Assembly: GCA_022410635.1 (NCBI GenBank)
Contig: JAJVDF010000232.1
Coordinates: 186,515 to 250,514 of the forward strand
From: Tretioscincus oriximinensis
Taxonomy: Eukaryota; Chordata; Lepidosauria; Squamata; Gymnophthalmidae
Reading direction: 5' to 3'
Length of the DNA: 64,000 bases
Positions within the stretch are counted from its first letter, which is position 1; each line of letters opens with the position of its first letter. A program made the translations under genes and the position numbers. This document shows positions 46,601 to 48,090 of the stretch, one piece after another. The notes beneath the pieces are model-generated. The model did not search any database, was not told where the DNA came from, and saw nothing but the letters and a program-made list of their open reading frames with translations.

Positions 46601-47694
46601 GCAGGGCGTGGAGAAATGGTGCCCAGGTACAATTGGTGGGCCAGTGTGACCTATGGCAGGTCCCACTTTGCTCATCCACATACCACTGTAGACTATGGCA
46701 GGCAATTGGTAGGCCAGTCCAATTGGGGGAGACAGAAAGCTGGGCTAGATGGGCTGTGACCTCATTCAGCTGGGCTCCTGTTAGGTTCTTATATGTCTAC
46801 ATAGCCAATATAGCTATTGTTCTTATGTCAACATATCCAAAATACCCCATTCGGGTCCTGCCATAGTGTATACTAGCATGGGAATGGCAAGTCCCCATTC
46901 CAAGTGTTGAGAACACGTTGAAAGTTTTGCCCCATTGTGCTTTAGATGCCCAAGGGCAATGGGTGGGCCACTGTGAACTATGACAGCCCCCACTTGGCCC
47001 AGCCACATGAGAGGTGCAATTGGTGGACCTCTGGTTGAGATCGAAGGCTGGACTAGATGGGTTCTGTCCAATTCAGCCAGGCTCCTGTGTTGTTCTTAGG
47101 TCCTCTGTCTCTGGAAGCATATTGGTCCTTCCACACAGTTTATGAGCTTCCGTATGTGATCTGCTCATGACTGGTTTCATTCCTTCCAGAAGGCTTTAGC
47201 TTTTATTTACACAGTCAATAAACATATATAAAAATTGCAAAGAATATACTGGACACATATGTGCATAGTTAAGAGACCATCTCATATATCCATTATCTTC
47301 ATTGCAGGAAGATATCTTGGCAAGCATCTTAGCATCTCTGAGTAACTCAGTCACTACACATGCTCAGTAATACAGATAAGCTATAACAATAACATCCCGG
47401 CATTTTCATGGGAAATATGCCGGCAGTCTGGCAGTAAATTAGCACAGAACTGATTTCATCTGGAAATGTAACAGAAGGTGCCATTAAAGAAGGGGAAACT
47501 GAGGCTGATTAGGTCCGTGTTACTATTCTGATGTTTCTCTCTCTCTCTGCTTAGGTGTGGTTCGCCAGGTAAAGCCCATCATTGGACCTTTCTACGCCAC
47601 TTTGAAACTCGAGATGAACTATGTCATTGGAGGGGTCGTCTCACACCGCAACATTGTCAACGTCCACATTTTTGTTTCAGAATACTGGTTCTGA
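263..47694 (+). CDS. FBLN1: Fibulin-1 gene, exons 2 to end, with C and D alternative 3' ends
   Basis: Fibulin-1 is a secreted glycoprotein of basement membranes and elastic fibres that binds fibronectin, laminin, nidogen and other matrix partners (established for the family). The window shows 13 shared exons followed by one C-type terminal exon or three D-type exons. Coding segments are 263-362, 2772-2904, 5877-6039, 7002-7061, 10546-10647, 12451-12588, 13917-14054, 14793-14936, 16119-16247, 20931-21056, 23276-23395, 25416-25547 and 26622-26745, then either 32919-33273 or 40489-40631 plus 41393-41524 plus 47555-47694. Every junction is GT-AG and phase-consistent, and no internal stop is seen. 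Domain order is three anaphylatoxin-like modules, EGF1, eight calcium-binding EGFs, then the fibulin carboxyl domain. Exon 1 with start codon, signal peptide and promoter is upstream of the window. The layout, including the C exon preceding the D exons, agrees with mammalian FBLN1 as I remember it (17 exons for form D). Confidence 0.97.
479..998 (-). mobile_element. Non-autonomous DNA element (GACCAGAT ends), split by a LINE tail
   Basis: The ends read tagaccagatt and atctggtcagccta, inverted relative to each other. The left part (479-538) matches 3220-3288 in reverse complement and the right part contains the cctcagcaaaacccgggg motif found in the related copies. A (TTTA)n-headed LINE 3' tail (539-622) sits inside. 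Internal direct repeats of a roughly 20 bp gtgtgagaatttt unit occur at 693-765. Confidence 0.5.
1000..1510. repeat. Two dispersed repeats: (AAAT)n-bearing unit and CCCAGCA-type element
   Basis: 1000-1140 (pyrimidine/AT segment plus AAAT/AAGT microsatellite plus catgggcaaaatgcagcc) recurs at 29085-29330. 1185-1510 (gtgggcag...ggcacag...; gactacatttcccagcaggc) recurs at 4765-5100. Neither has coding capacity that I can support. Confidence 0.5.
1979..2590 (-). mobile_element. CR1-like LINE fragments (minus, then an inverted tail)
   Basis: 1979-2485 is the reverse complement of the common CR1-like 3' region seen throughout the window (ctgggtgaaaaaatactttccc, ccagacgttgca). 2486-2590 carries the same family's tail in the opposite direction (gacagaatgctggactagatggg). 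It ends about 180 bp before exon 3. Confidence 0.65.
2772..2904 (+). CDS. FBLN1: FBLN1 exon 3: end of anaphylatoxin 1 and most of anaphylatoxin 2
   Basis: The acceptor is tgcctgcag ending at 2771 and the donor is AAG|gtacac. The 133 nt run from phase 2 to phase 0. The peptide begins [17 protein letters not shown], which closes module 1 and opens module 2. It contains an Asn-Ala-Thr sequon (in QENATCED), a possible N-glycosylation site. It ends DKLVK, directly before the Cys-Cys-Tyr-Cys-Cys of the next exon, as in mammalian fibulin-1. Confidence 0.95.
2988..3288 (+). mobile_element. Non-autonomous DNA element, about 300 bp
   Basis: It begins ggggtgaccagatgaccc and ends aaaatctggtcagtctaccc, so the terminal ~12 bp are inverted repeats. 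A partial copy is at 3945-4120 and further copies are at 479-998, 36854-37047, 54655-54930 and 61571-61717. It begins about 85 bp after the exon 3 donor. Confidence 0.55.
3290..3770 (+). mobile_element. Sauria-SINE-like copy, interrupted
   Basis: The head (ccggttcaattctgccttcctccac) and the body/tail (ctctgtcagccccacctacttc, ggtgtctgttggg, gagaaaagtggagtataaaa) match the order of the tRNA-derived SINE at 53035-53290. About 230 bp of unrelated sequence separates the parts. 3945-4120 downstream is a partial copy of the 2988-3288 element. Confidence 0.5.
4765..5100 (+). repeat. Dispersed repeat, copy of 1185-1510
   Basis: Shared blocks include gtgggcatgactgggcacag, gggagttgtagtcc and cagactacacttcccagcaagcc. 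Opposed gttgtagtc/gactacac motifs suggest a DNA-transposon origin. This is inference. Confidence 0.4.
5100..5835 (+). mobile_element. CR1-like LINE 3' end with remnant reverse-transcriptase C terminus
   Basis: An ORF at 5103-5762 reads [20 protein letters not shown] and [20 protein letters not shown], the conserved segment after the CR1 RT core. The element is 5'-truncated (no YxDD box) and ends with ttatgttcttatgttctta direct repeats. It abuts FBLN1 exon 4. Confidence 0.85.
5877..6039 (+). CDS. FBLN1: FBLN1 exon 4: third anaphylatoxin-like module
   Basis: The acceptor ends tgacag at 5876 and the donor is CTGG|gtaagt. The 163 nt run from phase 0 to phase 1. The peptide [16 protein letters not shown] continues to [15 protein letters not shown], the cysteine pattern of the third anaphylatoxin module. 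A CR1-like LINE tail ends about 45 bp upstream (near 5830), so the acceptor and its pyrimidine tract sit immediately beside a retroelement. Confidence 0.96.
6115..6835 (+). mobile_element. CR1-like LINE fragment, decayed
   Basis: Same family as 5100-5835 (aaatctgtgttgaggccanatttgg; gtgtataaaatcatgcatgg; ttttttcacccagagggtta), with indels breaking all frames. A TTAG/TTTA-rich LINE tail follows at 6846-6915. Confidence 0.75.
7002..7061 (+). CDS. FBLN1: FBLN1 exon 5: acidic linker and first cysteine of EGF1
   Basis: A 60 nt microexon, phase 1 to phase 1, with acceptor tttcttag and donor gtaagc. It encodes [20 protein letters not shown], an acidic linker ending in the Asn-Asp-Arg-Cys-Arg motif that supplies the first cysteine of EGF1. 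It was recognised by position, phase and match to the human linker ending (YLNDRCRG). The body of the linker is less conserved than the modules around it. Confidence 0.93.
7430..8170 (+). mobile_element. CR1-like LINE fragments
   Basis: 7430-7890 carries cgtctggcctcttcag, aaaatcatgcatgggattg and the cacccagagggttattgg block. 8035-8170 is a separate tail (gagacagaaggctggactggg) ending in gttcttaggttcttag-like repeats. Confidence 0.7.
8172..9240. other. Intronic stretch: one repeat fragment, otherwise unassigned
   Basis: 8172-8300 is the reverse complement of a repeat shared with 16645-16810 and 31563-31990 (gggttttccgggaaaactga, tctgcctgtttatata). 8300-9240 has no exon I can support. 8580-8700 is AT-rich with several AATAAA hexamers and could be part of an old LTR or LINE, unproven. 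Confidence 0.35.
9755..9990 (+). mobile_element. tRNA-type SINE (second family, 'SINE B')
   Basis: Body blocks ctctactggcctttagctct, tagccaactcagccatttgaaa, gtaccatcattta and tgtaagcc...ggtataag recur at 11095, 14195, 24805(-), 30205, 35665(-), 35848(-) and 39170(-). The tail leads into a CTT/CTC-rich run. A fuller copy at 11095 has a tRNA-like head. 9240-9755 upstream has no supported gene. Confidence 0.6.
10036..10170 (+). repeat. LTR-like segment shared with 35205-35420
   Basis: gctgtgctgggccagttcca, gactttagaatgttgat and caaatattgtccaatc occur in the same order at 35216-35320. Both are followed by ggaaatatatata. Probably fragments of one LTR family; no flanking duplication found. Confidence 0.4.
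10546..10647 (+). CDS. FBLN1: FBLN1 exon 6: EGF-like module 1
   Basis: The acceptor is gtgatttcag and the donor GAAG|gtaaat. It is 102 nt, phase 1 to phase 1. It encodes [20 protein letters not shown] followed by [14 protein letters not shown]. With the cysteine from the preceding exon this gives six cysteines. EGF1 of fibulin-1 lacks the DxDEC calcium-binding start, and so does this one. Phase-1 symmetry is shared with all the following EGF exons. Confidence 0.95.
11095..11375 (+). mobile_element. SINE B, fullest copy
   Basis: It starts gaatggctcagtgggctaag and has gagatggggtttcagggccc, reminiscent of RNA polymerase III A and B boxes. The body matches 9755 and the tail reads aaagcagggtataaaacc followed by a short TTCT-rich run. 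Confidence 0.65.
11415..11703 (+). mobile_element. hAT-like non-autonomous transposon, 289 bp
   Basis: The terminal inverted repeats are cagtggcggctgg and the complement of ccagccgctagtg. Perfect 8-bp direct duplications AACCAATT flank it at 11407-11414 and 11704-11711, the hAT hallmark. A relative is at 27025-27383. Confidence 0.88.
11712..12060. other. Unassigned intronic sequence
   Basis: GC-moderate sequence that continues the open frame at 11616-12029. The peptide resembles no family I know, and the frame starts inside the hAT element, so I do not call a gene. Confidence 0.4.
12062..12393 (+). mobile_element. CR1-like LINE 3' tail
   Basis: It begins ggtcatnggcctgtggaatt, runs through the gatggagcaacaggcaggac block and ends ttatgttcttatgttctta. 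Nearly identical to 5510-5830, implying recent activity of this subfamily. Confidence 0.8.
12451..12588 (+). CDS. FBLN1: FBLN1 exon 7: calcium-binding EGF module 2
   Basis: The acceptor is atgtttttag at 12441-12450 and the donor is AAAG|gtactg. 138 nt, phase 1-1. The module opens DINEC (calcium ligands), contains [10 protein letters not shown] with the Asn/Asp hydroxylation consensus, and has all six cysteines. A CR1-like fragment ends about 60 bp upstream of the exon. Confidence 0.96.
12600..13290. other. Unassigned intronic sequence
   Basis: It includes a CpG-containing patch at 12720-12840 and an AT-rich remainder. No exon, structural RNA or classified repeat was recognised. Confidence 0.4.
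13294..13803 (-). mobile_element. hAT-like element carrying a ~42-bp minisatellite
   Basis: The ends cagcagttcccaacc and gagaaccagtg are inverted. Flanking octamers CTGTAGAA and CTCTGGAA match at 6 of 8 positions. The interior (about 13380-13700) is around eight units of a ~42 bp repeat built on gaatgatgtcatttccactt. The same element occurs in the other orientation at 32390-32824. Confidence 0.7.
13917..14054 (+). CDS. FBLN1: FBLN1 exon 8: calcium-binding EGF module 3
   Basis: The acceptor ends tactag at 13916 and the donor is ATTG|gtaagg. 138 nt, phase 1-1. The peptide starts [20 protein letters not shown] and contains TPGSFRC and a run [10 protein letters not shown] that is almost identical to the mammalian module. 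Six cysteines and the hydroxylation consensus are present. Confidence 0.97.
14195..14700 (+). repeat. SINE B with a long CTT/CTC microsatellite tail
   Basis: 14195-14398 has the SINE B body and tail (aaggtgggctataaaaatcc). 14399-14650 is a pyrimidine microsatellite with many Ns, so its true length is uncertain. It lies about 140 bp before exon 9. Confidence 0.7.
14793..14936 (+). CDS. FBLN1: FBLN1 exon 9: calcium-binding EGF module 4
   Basis: The acceptor ends attgtag at 14792 and the donor is gtcagt. 144 nt, phase 1-1. The module starts [20 protein letters not shown] and ends [14 protein letters not shown]. It has six cysteines and the NTDGSFVC hydroxylation consensus. The donor is a slightly weaker gtcagt instead of gtaagt. 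Confidence 0.97.
15115..15850 (+). mobile_element. Penelope-like element region with nested inverted-dimer insertion
   Basis: 15199-15554 is a self-complementary insertion flanked by direct copies of TTTTCTAGACAT (15187-15198, 15555-15566). The host is an older copy of the same family. 15690-15850 reads [20 protein letters not shown] then [12 protein letters not shown]. That resembles the segment after the GIY-YIG endonuclease of Penelope-like elements (inference), and it recurs at 62240-62310 plus 63060-63110. Confidence 0.6.
15332..15470 (+). repeat. Tandem hammerhead-like hairpin units
   Basis: Three units carry ctgaaga, then agtaga-cctg-tctac, then gaaagc, starting at 15332, 15386 and 15435 (spacing 54 and 49 nt). 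A fourth, lacking the ctgaaga box, precedes them at about 15288. The CUGANGA and GAAA boxes and helix II are intact. The GCAU that would form helix I is missing in these units. Confidence 0.55.
16119..16247 (+). CDS. FBLN1: FBLN1 exon 10: calcium-binding EGF module 5
   Basis: The acceptor is aattctag and the donor is CTG|gtaggt. 129 nt, phase 1-1. The peptide [20 protein letters not shown] runs on to [17 protein letters not shown]. It has six cysteines with the full C-x-N-x4-Y-x-C-x-C hydroxylation pattern. Confidence 0.97.
16425..16460. repeat. (AC)n microsatellite
   Basis: Runs of acacacacac interrupted by single substitutions and one N. Confidence 0.85.
16645..16980. repeat. hAT-like fragment followed by a LINE 3' tail
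   Basis: 16645-16810 matches 31563-31720 (cctcaccaggttgct, tttctgggaaaacccac). 16808-16980 is a minus-strand tail headed by TTTATTTA repeats (gtacttataccctgcctta, cttcatccaaaggccag), shared with 30735-30930 and 36455-36850. 17000-17390 shows nothing recognisable. Confidence 0.45.
17398..17770 (+). mobile_element. CR1-like LINE 3' tail
   Basis: agtgagaacagacaaaggaa through to ctcttatgttctta, as in 5470-5830. Confidence 0.8.
18128..19382 (+). mobile_element. L2-like LINE, 5'-truncated, with RT domain
   Basis: The ORF at 18227-19213 (328 codons) contains [28 protein letters not shown] (the RT catalytic YADD box), [15 protein letters not shown] and [14 protein letters not shown], as in L2-group elements. 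The 3' end has gccgccctggacaccctcgg and an (AAATA)n tail. Several Ns fall in the ORF but there is no internal stop. The start is inside the RT, so the 5' part is lost. Confidence 0.88.
19400..20020 (-). mobile_element. L1-type ORF2 fragment
   Basis: On the minus strand 19786-20010 encodes [15 protein letters not shown] and [18 protein letters not shown], typical of the post-RT part of vertebrate L1 ORF2. Further fragments follow in shifted frames to about 19440 ([20 protein letters not shown]). Confidence 0.6.
20040..20920. other. Unassigned intronic sequence
   Basis: No exon before the exon 11 acceptor. 20400-20460 resembles the gtatgagaattctgtgcatgag motif of the GACCAGAT-ended elements. 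An imperfect inverted repeat pairs gcgatgcacagcgagtcttcc (20678) with actcaccacacatcgctgaag (20789). Confidence 0.4.
20931..21056 (+). CDS. FBLN1: FBLN1 exon 11: calcium-binding EGF module 6
   Basis: The acceptor is ctctttctag and the donor is GAAG|gtaagg. 126 nt, phase 1-1. The module starts [20 protein letters not shown] and ends [12 protein letters not shown], with six cysteines and the hydroxylation pattern. A long CR1-like LINE begins about 125 bp downstream of the donor. Confidence 0.97.
21181..22668 (+). mobile_element. CR1-like LINE with long open RT reading frame
   Basis: The open frame at 21208-22584 (458 codons) includes [37 protein letters not shown] and [11 protein letters not shown] (catalytic FADD), then [20 protein letters not shown]. 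It ends with the CR1-type octamer microsatellite tctatgattctatgattctg. It is 5'-truncated with no endonuclease domain. The intact frame suggests a fairly young copy. Sense orientation relative to FBLN1. Confidence 0.92.
22690..23095 (+). mobile_element. CR1-like fragments
   Basis: 22735-22960 has the gtctcacccagtggcccact type block (minus). 22965-23095 repeats the CR1 terminus (ccatctatctaggatggttt, ccttccaactctatgattct) on the plus strand. Confidence 0.65.
23276..23395 (+). CDS. FBLN1: FBLN1 exon 12: calcium-binding EGF module 7
   Basis: The acceptor is gctcgtttcag and the donor is GAAG|gtgagt. 120 nt, phase 1-1. It encodes [20 protein letters not shown] and then [20 protein letters not shown], nearly unchanged from mammalian fibulin-1. 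Six cysteines are present. Confidence 0.97.
23459..24040 (+). mobile_element. Candidate LTR-like segment
   Basis: Begins tgtgatgaccgg, contains a TATAAAAGG box (about 23612) and ends ccctgacaca, giving TG...CA ends. No flanking duplication was found, so the limits and class are uncertain. 24040-24660 beyond it shows no gene. Confidence 0.3.
24665..25330 (-). mobile_element. CR1-like fragments flanking a minus-strand SINE B
   Basis: 24665-24790 and 25190-25325 are CR1-like 3' pieces (cagccttctgtctcacc; aatcctgcctgttg). 24805-25085 is a minus-strand SINE B (cttttccagaacggtttaca, caaatagctgagttggctag, ctctcaggtgaaagcccgac). Confidence 0.65.
25416..25547 (+). CDS. FBLN1: FBLN1 exon 13: calcium-binding EGF module 8
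   Basis: The acceptor is tgcttttcag and the donor is CAAG|gtatgt. 132 nt, phase 1-1. The peptide [20 protein letters not shown] runs on to [20 protein letters not shown] and a final Cys-Gln. Six cysteines and the hydroxylation pattern are present. Confidence 0.97.
25715..25922 (+). mobile_element. Sauria-SINE-like element
   Basis: cagccagtctggggtagtag at the head, then ctctcagcctcacctacttc, ggtatctgttgtgaagagaa, and tail aaagcgaggtataaaaacca followed by TTCTTCTTC. Confidence 0.7.
26360..26580. repeat. Compound ATT/ATC/AAC microsatellite
   Basis: About 220 bp of consecutive (TTA)n, (TCATTA)n, (TTAACA)n, (CAA)n and (TAATTAA)n blocks. It ends about 40 bp before the exon 14 acceptor. The poly-Leu and poly-Ile frames through it are artefacts. 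Confidence 0.95.
26622..26745 (+). CDS. FBLN1: FBLN1 exon 14: calcium-binding EGF module 9, last shared exon
   Basis: The acceptor ends tcatgcag at 26621 and the donor is GATAC|gtaagt. 124 nt, phase 1 to phase 2. The module starts [20 protein letters not shown], contains an Asn-Glu-Thr sequon (possible N-glycan) and ends [11 protein letters not shown]. Only five EGF cysteines are inside this exon. The sixth comes from whichever 3' exon is joined: Thr-Arg-Cys in form C, Thr-Val-Arg-Cys in form D. This is the branch point between the two isoforms. An ATT-rich microsatellite lies about 40 bp upstream of the exon. Confidence 0.97.
26826..27700 (+). repeat. Dispersed repeat interrupted by a hAT-like element
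   Basis: Blocks agatatttctactgc, aatccacctcaca, ttcagcaatccattcgcta and gctcgtatggtg recur at 48090-48230 and 48700-48900, and partly at 21110-21180. The hAT-like insertion at 27025-27383 splits this copy, and a different one (48262-48692) splits the 48 kb copy. Confidence 0.5.
27025..27383 (+). mobile_element. hAT-like non-autonomous transposon, 359 bp
   Basis: The terminal inverted repeats are cagtggcggctgg and cagcggcagctgg (complement of the right end). Perfect 8-bp duplications GGGAGTAG lie at 27017-27024 and 27384-27391. Homologous along most of its length to 11415-11703. Confidence 0.9.
27760..28135. other. AT-rich unassigned sequence, possible LINE debris
   Basis: The minus-strand frame 27876-28085 reads [21 protein letters not shown] do not recognise it with confidence and assign no function. 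Confidence 0.3.
28145..28940 (-). mobile_element. CR1-like LINE (same family as 21181-22668) with nested fragment
   Basis: Reverse complement of the CR1 3' end: agaatcatagagttggaagg, then cccagaactgaacacg and cctgaccaaagta. A plus-strand CR1-like tail of the other subfamily (28380-28510) is inserted in it. Confidence 0.75.
29085..29510. repeat. (AAAT)n-bearing repeat and a decayed Penelope-like motif
   Basis: 29085-29330 repeats 1000-1140 with (AAAT/AAGT)n expansion. 29415-29510 (tccagctggactttagagac ... ctacttcttcagatgctgg) is a degenerate minus copy of the hammerhead-bearing repeat. 29520-30200 shows no gene. Confidence 0.45.
30205..30570 (+). repeat. SINE B with CTT/CTC microsatellite tail
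   Basis: gagcgccctccactggcccc, tagccaatctagctattgga and gaaaaatcacctcgtaag, followed by 150 bp of CTT/CTC repeats (30420-30570). Confidence 0.65.
30735..31230. mobile_element. LINE 3' tail (minus) followed by CR1-like fragment (plus)
   Basis: 30735-30930 carries TTTATTTA repeats and ttgtaccccaccccatacca. 30975-31225 carries cacccagagggtcatcggcc to gactgcccaggtgcagttgg. Confidence 0.65.
31563..31990 (+). mobile_element. hAT-like non-autonomous element (unclassified family)
   Basis: It opens ggctgtggccagacagg and closes tgtgtagatgcagccc, roughly inverted ends of the GGCTGTGTCCAGAC type common in hAT elements. Partial copies are at 16645, 34755-35110 and 8172(-). No flanking duplication was identified. 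Confidence 0.45.
32390..32824 (+). mobile_element. hAT-like element with minisatellite, just upstream of exon 15C
   Basis: Perfect 8-bp duplications ATCTAGAT lie at 32382-32389 and 32825-32832. The ends ccgtgcttcccaacc and gattgggaaccagtg are inverted. The interior has about six ~42-bp units around ggaaatgacatcactcaaga. It is the reverse-orientation relative of 13294-13803. Confidence 0.88.
32919..33273 (+). CDS. FBLN1: FBLN1 exon 15C: fibulin-1C terminal coding exon
   Basis: The acceptor is cttttcttccag at 32907-32918. The exon joins exon 14 in phase 2 and reads 117 codons to TGA at 33271-33273. It encodes [20 protein letters not shown], then [17 protein letters not shown], and ends LFIFVSAQL, clearly the fibulin-1C carboxyl domain (human ends in a similar FVSAEL). 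The fibulin-type C-terminal domain mediates matrix-partner binding in the family. Use of this exon requires cleavage at the poly(A) signal 75 nt downstream of the stop and skipping of the D exons. Confidence 0.96.
33274..33375 (+). other. FBLN1: FBLN1-C 3' UTR with poly(A) signal
   Basis: A canonical AATAAA occurs at 33348-33353. A likely cleavage region follows about 15-20 nt later, then a T/GT-rich stretch (ttatttgttccgtg). The UTR is very short, about 100 nt, and includes a C-rich run at 33322-33337. Confidence 0.8.
33660..33900 (-). mobile_element. CR1-like LINE fragment
   Basis: tcaggaatcctgcctgttgc, tcctgtcttacagctatcc and ctctgtgggtgaaaagagac, in minus orientation, just beyond the C-form poly(A) site. 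Confidence 0.7.
33905..34262 (+). mobile_element. Penelope-like repeat with 222-bp palindromic self-insertion
   Basis: 33969-34190 is a palindrome of two 84-nt arms (33969-34052, 34065-34148) and a tail (ctagactaacacggctattt). Direct duplications (16 bp, one N: gnctacctttctcctg / gactacctttctcctg) flank it at 33953-33968 and 34191-34206. The flanks are an older copy of the same repeat. Confidence 0.65.
34280..34740 (+). mobile_element. CR1-like LINE fragment
   Basis: gaagctgatgggcagaagag, cgcccagaggtctgtg and gtgagacagaatgtaggact; decayed, with internal deletion. Confidence 0.65.
34755..35110 (+). mobile_element. hAT-like element, second copy of the 31563 family
   Basis: catccagacaggctcaataa, cctcaccaggttgttata and tggatagatttgatgagaaactg match 31570-31770 in order. 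Confidence 0.45.
35205..35420 (+). mobile_element. LTR-like segment with duplicated TATA and AATAAA motif
   Basis: It matches 10036-10170, then has two direct copies of a ~37 bp unit (gggaaatatatataaaaaga ... cctgaataaac) at about 35340-35413. Each has a TATATATAAAA box and an AATAAA. Limits are unknown. Confidence 0.45.
35665..36155 (-). mobile_element. Two adjacent minus-strand SINE B copies
   Basis: 35665-35835 and 35848-36155 both read agaagaagaac...ttataccctgcttttctc, cttacaagg and gcaatttcttgcaat. The second retains the tRNA-like head region (cctggcgggagacgaattcc). 36160-36450 shows nothing recognisable. Confidence 0.65.
36455..37050 (-). mobile_element. LINE/SINE 3' region followed by a foldback element
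   Basis: 36455-36850 carries ccaaaggtctcaggcggagc and gagactattccatagactgg. 36854-37047 is a palindromic element with ends ggctgaccagatgacccc and ggggtcatgtggtcagcc, flanked by TA on both sides. Opposed tttttgctgaggaaaat / atttcctcagcaaaaac arms lie within. 37050-37440 is GC/GA-rich and unassigned. Confidence 0.6.
37450..37830 (-). mobile_element. CR1-like LINE fragment
   Basis: tttcataagaagagccatag, ccctggtgtccat-type block and ctctgggtgaaaaaaatac. Confidence 0.75.
38374..39157 (+). mobile_element. Inverted-dimer Penelope-like insertion split by a CR1
   Basis: Outer arms 38374-38460 and 39050-39157 are inverted copies (tccagcaaaggggccag ... / ... ctggcccctttgctgga). Flanking duplications GCAAAATGAATG (38362-38373) and GCGAAATGAATG (39158-39169) match at 11 of 12. 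A minus-strand CR1-like 3' end (38461-39049) sits between the arms. Confidence 0.65.
38461..39049 (-). mobile_element. CR1-like LINE 3' end, well preserved
   Basis: The minus-strand frame 38683-39042 reads [20 protein letters not shown] and [20 protein letters not shown] without stops. Starts with cataagaacataagaacatc repeats. Confidence 0.88.
39170..39365 (-). mobile_element. SINE B fragment
   Basis: gcttgcgaggttattacttg, ccaccacactgtggaggcac and aaacagctgggttggctg. 39365-40480 contains L2-tail-like sequence at 39560-39620 and unassigned sequence before exon 15D. Confidence 0.5.
40489..40631 (+). CDS. FBLN1: FBLN1 exon 15D: first fibulin-1D-specific exon
   Basis: The acceptor is cttgttccctctcag and the donor is GAAG|gtatgt. 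143 nt, phase 2 to phase 1. It encodes [20 protein letters not shown] and then [20 protein letters not shown], diagnostic of fibulin-1D. The VRC cysteine completes EGF9. The exon lies 7.1 kb downstream of the C-form poly(A) signal. Confidence 0.97.
40685..41180. mobile_element. CR1 terminus (minus) followed by hAT-like fragments
   Basis: 40685-40825 is the CR1 end (agaatcatagcattggaagg). 40828-41020 opens cagggatgggcaaagc. 41035-41175 matches the right end of 32390-32824 (ggaaatgacatcaag, gggtcacaacccatgg). Confidence 0.5.
41393..41524 (+). CDS. FBLN1: FBLN1 exon 16D
   Basis: The acceptor is tttctcttctcag at 41380-41392 and the donor is GTGG|gtaagg. 132 nt, phase 1-1. It encodes [17 protein letters not shown], one ambiguous residue, then [20 protein letters not shown] and MEGMTV. 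The N at 41445 makes one codon GAN, so that residue is Asp or Glu. Otherwise the exon is open and strongly conserved. Confidence 0.97.
41790..42570 (+). mobile_element. Two Sauria-SINE-like copies around a CR1 tail
   Basis: 41790-41880 (gagccagtttggtgcagtgc, cccggttcgattccccactc) is a SINE head. 42005-42260 is a minus CR1-like tail. 42330-42570 is a near full-length SINE (gagccagtctggtgtagtgg, ggttcgattctcccctcc, tgaccttgggctggtcacag, gttgagaaaaaagagatata). Confidence 0.75.
42575..42970 (-). mobile_element. CTT/CTC microsatellite and CR1-like LINE fragment
   Basis: 42575-42675 is a pyrimidine microsatellite forming the SINE tail. 42676-42968 is a minus CR1-like 3' region (cagccttctgtctcacacag, ctgccaccacctcttctgg). 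Confidence 0.7.
43130..43490 (+). repeat. gatgtcatt-type minisatellite fragment and SINE body
   Basis: 43140-43300 has about four degenerate units with gatgtcatttctggg / gaagtgacatcacc, like the 13.3 and 32.5 kb elements. 43345-43480 is a Sauria-SINE-like body (ccttgggccagttgcagttc, gggtgtctgttgtgaag). Confidence 0.55.
43510..43670. repeat. (GAT)n / (TAA)n microsatellite
   Basis: About 160 bp of gatgatgat, then attataattata, then aataataat and ttattatta blocks. 43690-44700 beyond it is GA-rich then unassigned, with no supported gene. Confidence 0.95.
44705..46130 (-). mobile_element. Cluster of minus-strand CR1-like LINE fragments
   Basis: 44705-45200 and 45262-45740 are two 3' ends. The second has three taagaacataagaacataag repeats and a minus frame 45478-45924 with [18 protein letters not shown]. 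45820-46130 holds two further tails. Confidence 0.8.
46180..47100 (+). mobile_element. CR1-like LINE fragments, mixed orientation
   Basis: 46200-46620 is plus strand (acgtctgggcctcttcagcc, catccagagggtcattggcc). 46620-47100 is made of short tails containing the cactgtagactatggcagg motif repeated in both orientations. 47100-47540 before exon 17D shows nothing classified. Confidence 0.65.
47555..47694 (+). CDS. FBLN1: FBLN1 exon 17D: fibulin-1D terminal exon
   Basis: The acceptor lies after a (TC)-rich tract, ctctctctgcttag, ending at 47554. It joins in phase 1 and reads to TGA at 47692-47694. It encodes [20 protein letters not shown] followed by [20 protein letters not shown] and VSEYWF, the fibulin-1D C terminus. 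The intron before it (6.0 kb) is full of CR1 and SINE copies. Confidence 0.97.
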
Positions 47695-48090
47695 TTGCTC
47701 TCGCGGTCTCTATGGGAATGTTGCGTGGAATCTTCATTACCAACTCATAGAAAACGATCCAGTCTTCCTTGGTGGGGTGTTATGGGGAAGTCAGATCAAA
47801 TAGCCTTCTTTTCAATAACATAGGCCCCATCCCCACTGAGCCTTCTTCTTGGCTATATCTCAGAATAGGAATGTGCCATCCACTGGCATGTGGACGACCA
47901 AGCTCTGTACCAAGATATATCCCAGAATAAGGCTTAGTGGGGACAGGACCATGCAGTTCTTTACCCATTCTTATAGTTTACTTAGAAACATGTAGCAGCC
48001 TAGCTAACAATAGAAGTAGGACAAAAGCAATAACCTTTGATGTTGGTGCCGTTGGGTTGTATATATGAATAAACAGGGCGTCAAAGTCCC
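47695..48090 (+). other. FBLN1: Probable FBLN1-D 3' UTR, candidate poly(A) signal at 48068
   Basis: The nearest AATAAA after the D stop is at 48068-48073, giving a UTR of about 395 nt. Other AATAAA hexamers occur at 50275-50280 and 50538-50543, past several repeats. The UTR end is inferred only. Repeat sequence shared with 26.8 kb begins at about 48090. Confidence 0.45.
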
